DNA from: Actinacidiphila paucisporea
GTDB taxonomy: Bacteria; Actinomycetota; Actinomycetes; Streptomycetales; Streptomycetaceae
Assembly: GCF_900142575.1 (NCBI RefSeq)
Contig: NZ_FRBI01000024.1
Coordinates: 1-64,000 of the forward strand
Direction of reading: 5' to 3'
DNA length: 64,000 nucleotides
Both the position numbers and the translations under genes were made by a program. The notes below the pieces were generated by a model. It did no database searches and was not told the origin of the DNA. It saw only the letters and a list, made by a program, of their open reading frames with translations. Shown here in pieces: positions 33,374 through 41,131 of the stretch; position 1 is the stretch's first letter, and each line of letters opens with the position of its first letter.

Positions 33374-35815
33374 TCACCCGCTGTCGCTGCGCCGGGCGGC
33401 GACCATCAGCTGGCCGAGGGCCAGCCCGCCGTCGTTGGGCGGCACCAGCCGGTGGACCAGTACGGTGAAGCCGGCGGCGCGCAGGGCGTCGGCGCACAGC
33501 CGGGAGAGCAGGGCATTGCCGAAGACCCCGCCGGTCAGCGCGACGGTCTCAAGCCCGTGCCGCTCGCGCGCCGCGGTGCAGCCGCGCAGGACGAGGTCCG
33601 CCACCGCCGCGTGGAAGCGGGCGGCGACCGTACGGACACCGGTACCCGCCCGCAGATCGGCGATGACCGAGGCCAGCACGGGGCCGGGTGCCGCGACCAG
33701 TTCGGCGTCCCCATCCGCGCCGGGGGCCAGCCCGAAGGCGTAACCGGGGCCGGTCCCGCCGCCTGCGTCGAGTGCCGCCGCCTCCAGCTCCACGGCGGCC
33801 TGCGCCTCGTACCCCGCCAGATGGCACACCCCGGCGAGCGACGACACCGCGTCGAAGAGCCGCCCCATGCTCGACGTGGGCGCGCAGTTCAGCCCGCGCT
33901 CCACCTGCCGGGCCAGCACCCGCAGTTCGTCGGGCGGGCAGGCCGCGACGGGGCCCAGCCCGGGGTCCCAGGCGATGCCCGCGGCCCACAGGTGGGCCAG
34001 CGCCATCCGGTAGGGGCGGCGTACGGCCGCGTCGCCGCCCGGCAGCGGCACATAGGCCAGCCGGCAGAAACGCGTGAAGCCCGCGTAGTCGCCGAGCAGG
34101 AACTCGCCGCCCCACACGGCCCCGTCGTCGCCGTAGCCGGTGCCGTCGAAGGCCACCCCGACGACTCGCCGGGTGCCGTCCAGGCCGTGCTCGGCCATCG
34201 CGGCGGCCAGATGGGCGTGATGGTGCTGCACCCGCACCAACGGGAGTTCCCCGCGGTCGCGTTGCGCCCAGGCCGCCGAGCGGTAGCGCGGGTGGCGGTC
34301 GGCGGCCAGCACCTCGGGCCGGACCGCGGTGACCGCGGAGAGCTGTTCCCGCGCGCGCTCGAAGGCCGCCGCCGCGGCCGGCGCGTCCATGTCGCCGATG
34401 TGCGCGGACAGCCAGCCGCGCCGCCCCTCGCCCAGGCAGAAGGTGTTCTTCAGGTCCCCGCCGACCGCCAGCGCCGGCCGCACCTCGACGGGCAGCGCGA
34501 CCGGCAGCGGGGCGTAGCCGCGCGAGCGGCGCACCATCGACACCGAGCCGTCGAGCACCCGCACCACGGAGTCGTCGCAGGGCACCCGGATGGGCCGGTC
34601 GTGGACGAGGAGGGCGTCCGCCAGCGGTGCCAGCTTCTCCAGCGCCTCCCCGTCGTCGGTGACGATGGGTTCGCCGGACACGTTGCCGCTGGTCATCACC
34701 AGCACCGAGGGGCCCGGCGGGTCGCCGGGCAGCCCGAGCAGCAGGTGGTGCACGGGCGTGTAGGGGAGCATCACGCCGATGTCGGGCGCACCGGGCGCCA
34801 CCGCGCCGCCGAGCGCCCGGCGGCGCCCCCGCAGCAGCACGACGGGACGCACCGGCCCGGTGAGCAGCGCCCGCTCCTGCGGGCAGGTCCGCGCCAGCCG
34901 TTCGACGGCGGGCAGGTCACGCACCATCACAGCGAACGGTTTGTCCCCGCGCGCCTTGCGCCGCCGCAGCAGCGCCACCGCGTCGGCATTGTCGGCGTCG
35001 CAGGCCAGGTGGTAGCCGCCGAGCCCCTTGACGGCCACGACGCCTCCGGCGGCCAGTAGCGCGCGGGCGGCGCCGATCGGGTCGCCGCCGGGGGCGGTGC
35101 GGCCGGAGTAGGTGCCGCCTGGGCGGGCGCCGTCCGGGCGAGCACTGTCCACACGAGAGCCCTCCGGACGGTCGCCGTCCACGCGGGCCCCGTCCGGGCG
35201 GGCGCCGTCCGGTACGAGGAGGCGCAGGCGGGGGCCGCAGGCGTGGCAGGCGATCGGCTGGGCGTGGAAGCGCCGGTCGGCCGGGTCCGCGTACTCCCCC
35301 GCGCAGGCCCCGCACATCGGGAAGCCGGCCATCGTGGTGTGCGCGCGGTCGTAGGGCAGTCCGGTGACGATGGTCAGCCGCGGCCCGCAGTTGGTGCAGC
35401 TGATGAAGGGGTGGCGGTGCCGCCGGTCGCCCGGGTCGGCCAGTTCTGCCAGGCAGTCCGCGCAGGTCGCCGTGTCGGGAGGCACGAGGGTGCGGACCTG
35501 GCCCTCCGTACGGGACGCCACGATGGCGAAGCCGGAGCCGCCGGTCACGGCCAGGGTCTGGTGGTCCACCGACTCCACCCAGGCCAGCGGCGGGGCGCCG
35601 GGGCCGATCCTGGCGCAGAAGGCGGCCACCGCCTCGGCGCCGCCCTCCACTTCGGCGACGACACCGTCCGGGGTGTTGGTCACGTGCCCGGCCAGTCCCA
35701 GCCCGGTGGCGAGCGCGTGGACGTACGGCCGGAAGCCGACGCCCTGCACCACGCCCCGCACCGTCACCCTGCTGCGCCGCGGCGGTCCGGCGGCCGCCCG
35801 CGTCGCGACCCGCAT
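33374..35815 (-). CDS. hypF: HypF, carbamoyltransferase for hydrogenase CN ligands
   Basis: 813-aa multidomain enzyme that converts carbamoyl phosphate to carbamoyl-AMP and transfers it to HypE. In order it has an acylphosphatase domain (RGVVQGVGFRPYVHALATGL), two zinc fingers (CADCLAEL...CTNCGPR; CGACAGEY...CHACGP), a YrdC-like domain (VAVKGLGGYHLACDA) and a Kae1-like domain (QHHHAHLAAAMAEHG, VGVAFDGTGYGDDG). Between fingers and YrdC lies an extra degenerate PDGAR-type repeat (35111-35220), not usual in HypF. Start ATG 35815 overlaps the hypB stop as TGATG. Confidence 0.95.
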   Translation of the reverse strand: MRVATRAAAGPPRRSRVTVRGVVQGVGFRPYVHALATGLGLAGHVTNTPDGVVAEVEGGAEAVAAFCARIGPGAPPLAWVESVDHQTLAVTGGSGFAIVASRTEGQVRTLVPPDTATCADCLAELADPGDRRHRHPFISCTNCGPRLTIVTGLPYDRAHTTMAGFPMCGACAGEYADPADRRFHAQPIACHACGPRLRLLVPDGARPDGARVDGDRPEGSRVDSARPDGARPGGTYSGRTAPGGDPIGAARALLAAGGVVAVKGLGGYHLACDADNADAVALLRRRKARGDKPFAVMVRDLPAVERLARTCPQERALLTGPVRPVVLLRGRRRALGGAVAPGAPDIGVMLPYTPVHHLLLGLPGDPPGPSVLVMTSGNVSGEPIVTDDGEALEKLAPLADALLVHDRPIRVPCDDSVVRVLDGSVSMVRRSRGYAPLPVALPVEVRPALAVGGDLKNTFCLGEGRRGWLSAHIGDMDAPAAAAAFERAREQLSAVTAVRPEVLAADRHPRYRSAAWAQRDRGELPLVRVQHHHAHLAAAMAEHGLDGTRRVVGVAFDGTGYGDDGAVWGGEFLLGDYAGFTRFCRLAYVPLPGGDAAVRRPYRMALAHLWAAGIAWDPGLGPVAACPPDELRVLARQVERGLNCAPTSSMGRLFDAVSSLAGVCHLAGYEAQAAVELEAAALDAGGGTGPGYAFGLAPGADGDAELVAAPGPVLASVIADLRAGTGVRTVAARFHAAVADLVLRGCTAARERHGLETVALTGGVFGNALLSRLCADALRAAGFTVLVHRLVPPNDGGLALGQLMVAARRSDSG
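35111..35220. repeat. degenerate short tandem repeat inside hypF
   Basis: Irregular copies of a roughly 15-30-base unit encoding PDGAR/GDRPEG/DSARPDGAR-like residues in the linker between the zinc fingers and the YrdC domain of HypF. Probably an in-frame expansion tolerated in a flexible loop. Confidence 0.65.
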
Positions 35816-36669
35816 CACGACTCCCCGGTGACCGCGGCGAGCCGGTCGGCCGCCGGCTGCTCGTGGCCGTGCGGGTGGTCCGCGCCGTCGCAGCCGTCGA
35901 GGTGGGCGCCGTGACCGTACGGGTGGTCCTGGTCGTGGTGGTGCACGTGTCCGTGGCCGTGCAGGTGGCCCTGCGCGGCCCCGTTGCGGGACATGACCGG
36001 GGTGTGCACCGGGCCGCCGGCGGCGGCCGCGGTCGCGCGGGCGAGCAGCTCGCCGGCTCCCAGGCCGCCGCGTACCGACGTCAGGAGCACCTCGACGCCC
36101 GGGTTGACCTGCGCCACGTGGGAGCGGAAGGCCGCCTCGTCGAAGGCGGCGGGACCGGCGAGGTCCATCTTGGTCACCACGACCAGGTTCGCCAGGCCGA
36201 AGGCGGTCGGATACTTCAGCGGCTTGTCCTCGCCCTCGGTCACCGAGGCGAGCACCACGCGCAGCGTCTCGCCGAGGTCGTAGGAGGCCGGGCACACCAG
36301 ATTCCCGACGTTCTCCACGAAGAGCAGCTCCGTGGCGTCCGGCAGCCAGCCGTCCAGGTGGCGGGCGAGCATGCCGGCCTCCAGGTGGCACAGCCCGTCC
36401 GTCAGCACCTGCTTGACGGGGGCGCCGGACCTGGCGAGGCGGGTGGCGTCGTTCTCGGTGGCCAGGTCAGCGGTCAGGGCGGCGATCCGCGTGCCGCGCG
36501 CGCGGGCCAGCGCCAGTTCCTGTTCGAGCAGTGCGGTCTTGCCGCTGCCGGGGCTGGACAGCAGGTTGACCACGGTGGTGCCGCGGCCCGCGAGGTCGGC
36601 GCGCAGTTGCTGCGCCCGGAGGTCGTTCCCGGCCAGTACGGCCTGCTGGAGGTCCACCACTCGGCACAT
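35815..36669 (-). CDS. hypB: HypB, hydrogenase nickel-incorporation GTPase
   Basis: 284-aa SIMIBI GTPase delivering Ni to the large subunit. The P-loop is LLSSPGSGKTALLEQELALA; switch region AALTADLATENDATRLA; HLEAGML supplies the conserved metal-site His (Cys102-type in DGLCHLEAG); the base motif is VVTKMDL. Unusually the His-rich nickel-storage stretch is at the C terminus (about residues 232-272, with GHVHHHDQDH and HPHGHEQ) rather than the N terminus. Start ATG 36669 is three bases after the hypA stop. Confidence 0.95.
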   Translation of the reverse strand: MCRVVDLQQAVLAGNDLRAQQLRADLAGRGTTVVNLLSSPGSGKTALLEQELALARARGTRIAALTADLATENDATRLARSGAPVKQVLTDGLCHLEAGMLARHLDGWLPDATELLFVENVGNLVCPASYDLGETLRVVLASVTEGEDKPLKYPTAFGLANLVVVTKMDLAGPAAFDEAAFRSHVAQVNPGVEVLLTSVRGGLGAGELLARATAAAAGGPVHTPVMSRNGAAQGHLHGHGHVHHHDQDHPYGHGAHLDGCDGADHPHGHEQPAADRLAAVTGES

Positions 36670-36672
36670 CGT

Positions 36673-37065
36673 TCAGCGCTCCCCGCCGGTCGGTTCGAGA
36701 ACAGGCCCGCCGGCGGTGCCGTCGGCGAACCGCACACCGGTGATCTGGAGTTCGCGGCCGGACAGCAGCTCGTCCGCGGCCGTGCCGCACACCGGGCAGC
36801 ACAGGTCGGGCGGCATCCCCACCGCCCACTCGTCCGCGCAGGGCCGGCATCCGGCCCGGCCCGGCACGGTCTCGATGACCAGCCGGGCGCCTTCGAGCAC
36901 GGTGCCCGCGCAGGCCAGCCCGAAGCCGAACTCCAGCGCGTCGGGGACGACTCCGGCCAGCTCGCCGACCTGGAGGTGCACGGTGTGCACGGCGGTTGCC
37001 CCGGCGGCACGCGCCGCGTCCTCCACCTGTCCGATCACCGCCATCGCGATGGACAACTCATGCAT
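36673..37065 (-). CDS. hypA: HypA, hydrogenase nickel metallochaperone
   Basis: 130-aa protein starting MHELSIAMAVIGQVEDAARA, whose Met-His-Glu start binds Ni. The zinc site uses CRPC and CCPVC pairs (GCRPCADEW; DLCCPVCG). A short C-terminal tail follows. Works with HypB. The open frame continues upstream but the Met-His-Glu start fixes ATG 37065. Confidence 0.95.
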   Translation of the reverse strand: MHELSIAMAVIGQVEDAARAAGATAVHTVHLQVGELAGVVPDALEFGFGLACAGTVLEGARLVIETVPGRAGCRPCADEWAVGMPPDLCCPVCGTAADELLSGRELQITGVRFADGTAGGPVLEPTGGER

Positions 37066-37114
37066 CGCCGTCCTCCGCCGCCGACTTGCCGCCGGCACCA
37101 CTAAAGGAGCCGGG

Positions 37115-37134
37115 GGCGGCGGCCGGCCGCCGCC
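37115..37134 (-). terminator. 20-bp palindrome between the microprotein gene and hypA
   Basis: GGCGGCGGCCGGCCGCCGCC, perfectly symmetric, in the 120-base gap that separates the structural/accessory block from the hyp block. Could attenuate or process the message so that hyp genes are expressed at a different level. Confidence 0.4.
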
Positions 37135-37185
37135 ACTCCGCCGCCGCGCCGGCAGGTGACCCGTTCGGCGCAGCGGCGCGCGGGC

Positions 37186-37293
37186 TCACATCGCCCGCAT
37201 CCGCAGGTAGCGCCTGATGTCCGGAAGCATCTGGACGAGCGCCGCGCCGACTGCCGCGCCGACGACGCCGACAGCCAGGATCTTCTTCACCAT
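37186..37293 (-). CDS. DUF6893-type membrane microprotein
   Basis: 35-residue protein with one predicted membrane helix (KKILAVGVVGAAVGAALVQM, residues 3-22) and a basic end (IRRYLRMRAM). The family is small and, as far as I recall, occurs beside actinobacterial hydrogenase genes. ATG 37293 follows GAGGAG and overlaps the protease gene by 7 bases, so it is coupled to it. It might anchor a hydrogenase component or the electron-transfer partner at the membrane; that role is inference. Confidence 0.75.
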   Translation of the reverse strand: MVKKILAVGVVGAAVGAALVQMLPDIRRYLRMRAM

Positions 37294-37865
37294 GGAGATG
37301 GGCTCCTCTCGTAGTCGCTCTCGTGGTCCCTCTCGCAGGTGACCCCGTCGTCCCCGCCGGGCCGTCCGTCCCCCTCCTGCGCGCCGACCAGGCCGAGGAC
37401 CAGCCCGACCGCGGCGGGCACCGCCGCCTCGACGGCGGGGCTCAGGCCCATGCCCTCGTCGACGCCGGCCGGCTCGCACCCGACGACCATGATCCGGCGC
37501 GGGGGTGTGCCGCCGGTGCCCGCGCACAGCGTGCCGAGCAGCGCCAGGACGGCGTCCGGCGTCATCCGGTGGCCGTCGAGGACCGCGTCGGGGTTCTCCA
37601 CCGCGCCGCACTCCCCCGCGTCCAGGACGTACAGCGTGCCGGGCACGCCGCCCCGGGCGGTGGCGTCGACCAGGACGAAGGTGTCGTAGCCGTCCAGCAG
37701 CCGGTAGGCGAGGTCGACCCCGCGCACCCCGGCGTCCAGCACCTCGACGCCTGCGGGCAGGTCCTCGGCGGACAGCCGCCGTGCGGCCTCCACGCCGAAG
37801 CCGTCGTCGCCGAGGAAGATGTTGCCGACGCCGGCCACCAGGATCCGGCCGGTGGCGGTGTTCAC
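37287..37865 (-). CDS. hydrogenase maturation protease (HycI/HupD family, M52)
   Basis: 192-aa Ni-dependent endopeptidase that removes the C-terminal peptide of the large subunit once Ni is in place. Core motifs: ILVAGVGNIFLGDDGFGVEA with the metal Glu/Asp pair, EVLDAGVRGVDLAY, VDATARGG, and GHRMTPDAVLALL with the His ligand. The last ~25 residues (after GLVGAQEG) are a low-complexity charged tail. GTG 37865 overlaps the preceding stop as GTGA. Confidence 0.93.
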   Translation of the reverse strand: MNTATGRILVAGVGNIFLGDDGFGVEAARRLSAEDLPAGVEVLDAGVRGVDLAYRLLDGYDTFVLVDATARGGVPGTLYVLDAGECGAVENPDAVLDGHRMTPDAVLALLGTLCAGTGGTPPRRIMVVGCEPAGVDEGMGLSPAVEAAVPAAVGLVLGLVGAQEGDGRPGGDDGVTCERDHESDYERSPSPW

Positions 37866-39283
37866 GCGTCCTCCAGCGGGGTGACCTCGTCGGGCTGGAA
37901 GTAGAGGAATCTGCCCTGCTCGCGGCGGATGTCGGCGCCCGGGTCGCCCTCCACGGTGACCGCCAGGTGCACCCCGCCGTCCACGTCGTGCAGCACCGCC
38001 TCCACCAGGGCGCTGCGGCCGACCAGGAAGAGGTCCTGCGCGTCGGTGCGCCGCAGGCCGGGACGCAGCGCGACCCGGCAGCCGGCGCCGACCTGGCGGC
38101 CGTCGATGACGACCCGGTCGGTGTCGGGGTCCACCGTGCGGTCGCCGGCCGGGTCCCACCACGGGGTGCCGGGCTCCAGCAGCAGGTCGGCGTCGCCCGC
38201 GGGTGTGCCCGGACCGGTGATCTCGCGCAGCGACCGCACCGCGCCGTGCAGCCGTTCGAGCACCTCGGGCGGCATGGAGTCGGCCAGGTCGATGACGGCG
38301 GCGGCCCGCGGGTCGGTGCCGCGGGCCTCACGCTTCTCCTGGTCGGTCAGCGTCGCGGTGCGCAGCGCGAGGATCTCGTCGATCTCCAGGCCGTCGTAGA
38401 GCGCGCCGGGGCTCTCCGGGGCGATCGCCGGATGGTCCTCAAGGATGATCGGCGAGGCAAGCACCACGTCCGCGCGGCCGTCGCACCCGGCGAGTACGGG
38501 CCAGGAGCGGACGTTCTCACAGGCCTGCGAGGCGGCCGCCGCCCACTGCGGCGGGTCCGTCAGCGACAGGAAGCGGCCCGCGTCCAGACCCAGCATCAGG
38601 TGCGCGGAGATCAGCGAGCGGGGCAGCGCCGCCGTACGGTCGGCGCCGTCCCGGCCCTGGTCGGTGTCGGCAGGCGGCCAGTCGGCGGTGTTGTCCACCA
38701 CCGCGGTCAGCCGCCGCACCGCGTAGGGGCCCGGCAGGTCGGCCGCCGACAGCACGATCCGGCCGTTCAGCTCCTCGCGGGTGTGCACCAGCCGGCCCAC
38801 GAGCCGGCCGTCCTCGCGTACGTCCTCGGTCTCCTCGCGGGCCGGGACGGTGAAGGGGACGGTGTGGCCTTCACCGATCGCCGCCACGGGGACGGTGAAG
38901 CCGACGCGCTCCTCGACGCCTTCGTCCCAGGGCGTGAGCACCCGGTCGGCCAGCTCCAGTTCCGCAGCCGGGGCGAATCCGCCGCCGGGCAGCGCCCGCT
39001 GGACCGTACGCCGCCGCGCGTGCAGGAAGCGCAGCTCGGCGAAGAGCCGGGCGCCGCCGCGCGGCTCCATCAGGCACTCGGTGCGCTGGAAGGACGACTC
39101 GCCGCTGTCCCGGCCCCACCGCGGCGGCACCAGCACGCCGAACTGCCAGCGCAGCCGGTTCTTCGCGGCCGAGGCCCGGTAGGGGTAGAGGACGTAGCCC
39201 TCGAAGAGCACCGCGTCCGCGACCGCCCGCGCTGCGTCGAAACGGCTGCCCACGTCCGCCGCCCCCGCTGTCGCCGCGCTCAC
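37862..39283 (-). CDS. hydrogenase-locus accessory protein of unknown function
   Basis: 473-aa soluble protein without recognised catalytic motifs. It begins FDAARAVADAVLFEGYVLYP and contains GVLVPPRWGRDSGESSFQRT and FLSLTDPPQWAAAASQACEN. It is coupled to both neighbours by GTGA overlaps in the gene order I associate with the actinobacterial (group 1h) hydrogenase locus, where a similar protein is routinely present. It may take part in assembly or form part of an electron-transfer complex. The longer frame from 40258 overlaps other genes and is not used. Confidence 0.75.
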   Translation of the reverse strand: MSAATAGAADVGSRFDAARAVADAVLFEGYVLYPYRASAAKNRLRWQFGVLVPPRWGRDSGESSFQRTECLMEPRGGARLFAELRFLHARRRTVQRALPGGGFAPAAELELADRVLTPWDEGVEERVGFTVPVAAIGEGHTVPFTVPAREETEDVREDGRLVGRLVHTREELNGRIVLSAADLPGPYAVRRLTAVVDNTADWPPADTDQGRDGADRTAALPRSLISAHLMLGLDAGRFLSLTDPPQWAAAASQACENVRSWPVLAGCDGRADVVLASPIILEDHPAIAPESPGALYDGLEIDEILALRTATLTDQEKREARGTDPRAAAVIDLADSMPPEVLERLHGAVRSLREITGPGTPAGDADLLLEPGTPWWDPAGDRTVDPDTDRVVIDGRQVGAGCRVALRPGLRRTDAQDLFLVGRSALVEAVLHDVDGGVHLAVTVEGDPGADIRREQGRFLYFQPDEVTPLEDA

Positions 39284-39951
39284 GACGTGGCTCCGCCGGT
39301 GACGAGCGGCGCGGTGTCCGCGGGCCGGGGCGCCGCGCCGAGCAGCGCCTCCACGGTCGCCTCCCACGACGGCAGCGCATGCCGCGATCGGTAGGCGAGC
39401 AGCGCGTCCATCGTCGAGCGCGGCAGCCGCAGCCATCCGCAGCCGGGGAAGTGGTGATCGACCATCTCCTGCCACACCTCGACGGGCATCGCGTACGAGG
39501 CCTCCCGGTCCCACGGCACCGGCTCCACCTGGAAGCCGCCGGGCCCGGCGAAGGCCGTGCCGGAGAACAGCACGAGCAGCGGCACCGTGCCGCCTTCCAG
39601 CGCGCGCAGGTAGCGCGTCGCGGCCACGTCCATGTCGTACGTGCACGGTACGGGCAGGTCCACCTCGGTCTCGCCGGTGAAGCCGGGGACCACGAGCGAG
39701 ACCTGTGCGAACTGCACCGGCAGCAGCGTGCTGCCCCAGCGGGACCGCTCGCCGAACAGGTCGGCGAGCCCGGCCGCCTCCGCCGCGCCGTAGCCGCGGC
39801 GGGCCGGCTCGATGCGGAACTGGCAGCGCAGCGCCATGGCGTGCACGCGGGTGCCGGGTGTGGCGGTGATCCGCAGCCGGAAGACCAGGGTCGGGCCCGC
39901 GGCATAGCGGTCGGAGCGCACGCCGGTGCAGGCGAAGGAGAACCGCGTCAC
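39280..39951 (-). CDS. DUF6084 family hydrogenase-locus protein
   Basis: 223-aa protein of the DUF6084 type. Starts TRFSFACTGVRSDRYAAGPT and includes RCQFRIEPARRGYGAAEAAG, GSTLLPVQFAQVSLVVPGF and YLRALEGGTVPLLVLFSGT. Predicted mostly beta; function unknown. Found with group 1h hydrogenases. GTG 39951 and the stop each overlap neighbours by four bases, indicating tight stoichiometric coupling. Confidence 0.8.
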   Translation of the reverse strand: MTRFSFACTGVRSDRYAAGPTLVFRLRITATPGTRVHAMALRCQFRIEPARRGYGAAEAAGLADLFGERSRWGSTLLPVQFAQVSLVVPGFTGETEVDLPVPCTYDMDVAATRYLRALEGGTVPLLVLFSGTAFAGPGGFQVEPVPWDREASYAMPVEVWQEMVDHHFPGCGWLRLPRSTMDALLAYRSRHALPSWEATVEALLGAAPRPADTAPLVTGGATS

Positions 39952-40595
39952 CGGTCGGCCTCCCGCAGCGGCCGGGCCCGTGCGGCGGCGCGGGCGAAGA
40001 ATTCGCCGAGTGCCGCCCGCGCCTCGGCGCCGCCGTCGAAGCCCTGCCAGAGCAGCCGCATGCGGCCCACCAGTTCGTAGCAGACGTCGATCGGCACCAG
40101 GTAGCAGTCGCATCCGGTGTCGCCGCGGCGCAGCAGCAGCGCCTCGACGTCGGGTTCGAGCAGCGCGGCGAGGCGGGTGCGGTCGAGCACCTGCCGCCAG
40201 TCCGCCGGGTCCAGCTCGCTCTCGGTGGCGCCCGCGGGGCTCGGGTAGAGCGCGGCATAGCGGCCGAGTTCGGAGTTGCGGAAGAAGAAGACGACGCCGA
40301 CCGGGATCTGCAGGGCCTCCCAGGCGCCGTCGTCGACCGTGTGGCCGGGGTCGGCCAGCCAGCGGTCGGGCACGGTACGAAAGCGGCCGCCGGTCGGGCC
40401 GGGGTTGTCGAAGAGCAGCGCGCACGCCGTGCAGGCGCAGGCCAGGACCCGCCTGTCGGTGTCGACCAGGTGCCGGTGGCCGCCTTCCGCGACCTCCACC
40501 CCGCACAGCTCGCACCGCTCGGGGCGCGGCGGGGCGGGCGCGGTGAAGCGCCGCAGGCCCGGCAGGCTGCCTTCCGCGGCCTGTTGCAGGGTCAT
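39948..40595 (-). CDS. DUF5947 family hydrogenase-locus protein
   Basis: 215-aa protein of the DUF5947 type. N-terminal CELCGVEV and CACTACALLF look like a metal-binding pair (zinc or Fe-S). The rest includes ALQIPVGVVFFFRNSELGRY and CDCYLVPIDVCYELVGRMRL. Its position directly after the NifU-like gene, with an ATGA overlap, hints at a role in cofactor delivery, but nothing is proven from sequence. Confidence 0.8.
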   Translation of the reverse strand: MTLQQAAEGSLPGLRRFTAPAPPRPERCELCGVEVAEGGHRHLVDTDRRVLACACTACALLFDNPGPTGGRFRTVPDRWLADPGHTVDDGAWEALQIPVGVVFFFRNSELGRYAALYPSPAGATESELDPADWRQVLDRTRLAALLEPDVEALLLRRGDTGCDCYLVPIDVCYELVGRMRLLWQGFDGGAEARAALGEFFARAAARARPLREADR

Positions 40596-41131
40596 GTGCT
40601 CACCAGGCCGGGGCGCGGGGTGATCTGGAGCAGCACGGGTCCGTCCGCCGCGGCGGCCGGCTCGAACTCCACCCGGGTCACCTCGCCGGCGAAGCACGCC
40701 AGCGCGTCCTCCACGGCCTGGCCGGACGCCGCCGGGGTGCTCCCGCAGCCGCAGCCGCCGGCCGGCGCGGACCGCAGCCGCAGCACACCGGTGTCCTGGT
40801 CGAAGCCCACCAGCTCGACCGGCCCGCCCGGCAGGTTGCGCAGCGCGCGCCCGATCCGCGCCTCGACGCCTTCGGGGTGCAGGTCGTGCAGCACCAGCAT
40901 CCCCGACACCAGGTCGTCGCCCAGCAGCCTCTCCAGCGCCTGCGGCCCGGCCTGCCCGGTCAGCGCCAGCACCCTGGCGAGACCGGCGCCGTAGAAGTCC
41001 ATCAGCGCCCGCACCAGGTCCTCGGCGGCGGCGCAGGCGGCGCGGTCGCCGGTCGCGGCGAGCCGGTCGAGCACCTCCTCGACGCGCCGGCCGGCCCTTT
41101 CCGCGTCCCGCGCCGGTGCCTGCGCGGTCAT
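40592..41131 (-). CDS. NifU-like protein
   Basis: 179-aa protein annotated as NifU-like by its C-terminal half: LHPEGVEARIGRALRNLPGG, VELVGFDQDTGVLRLRSAPA, then a GGCGCG cysteine pair and a second half (DALACFAGEVTRVEFEP) as in NifU C-terminal domains. The cysteine spacing (CxC) differs from the usual CxxC. It may deliver Fe-S clusters to the small subunit. It overlaps the large-subunit stop by four bases. Confidence 0.8.
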   Translation of the reverse strand: MTAQAPARDAERAGRRVEEVLDRLAATGDRAACAAAEDLVRALMDFYGAGLARVLALTGQAGPQALERLLGDDLVSGMLVLHDLHPEGVEARIGRALRNLPGGPVELVGFDQDTGVLRLRSAPAGGCGCGSTPAASGQAVEDALACFAGEVTRVEFEPAAAADGPVLLQITPRPGLVST

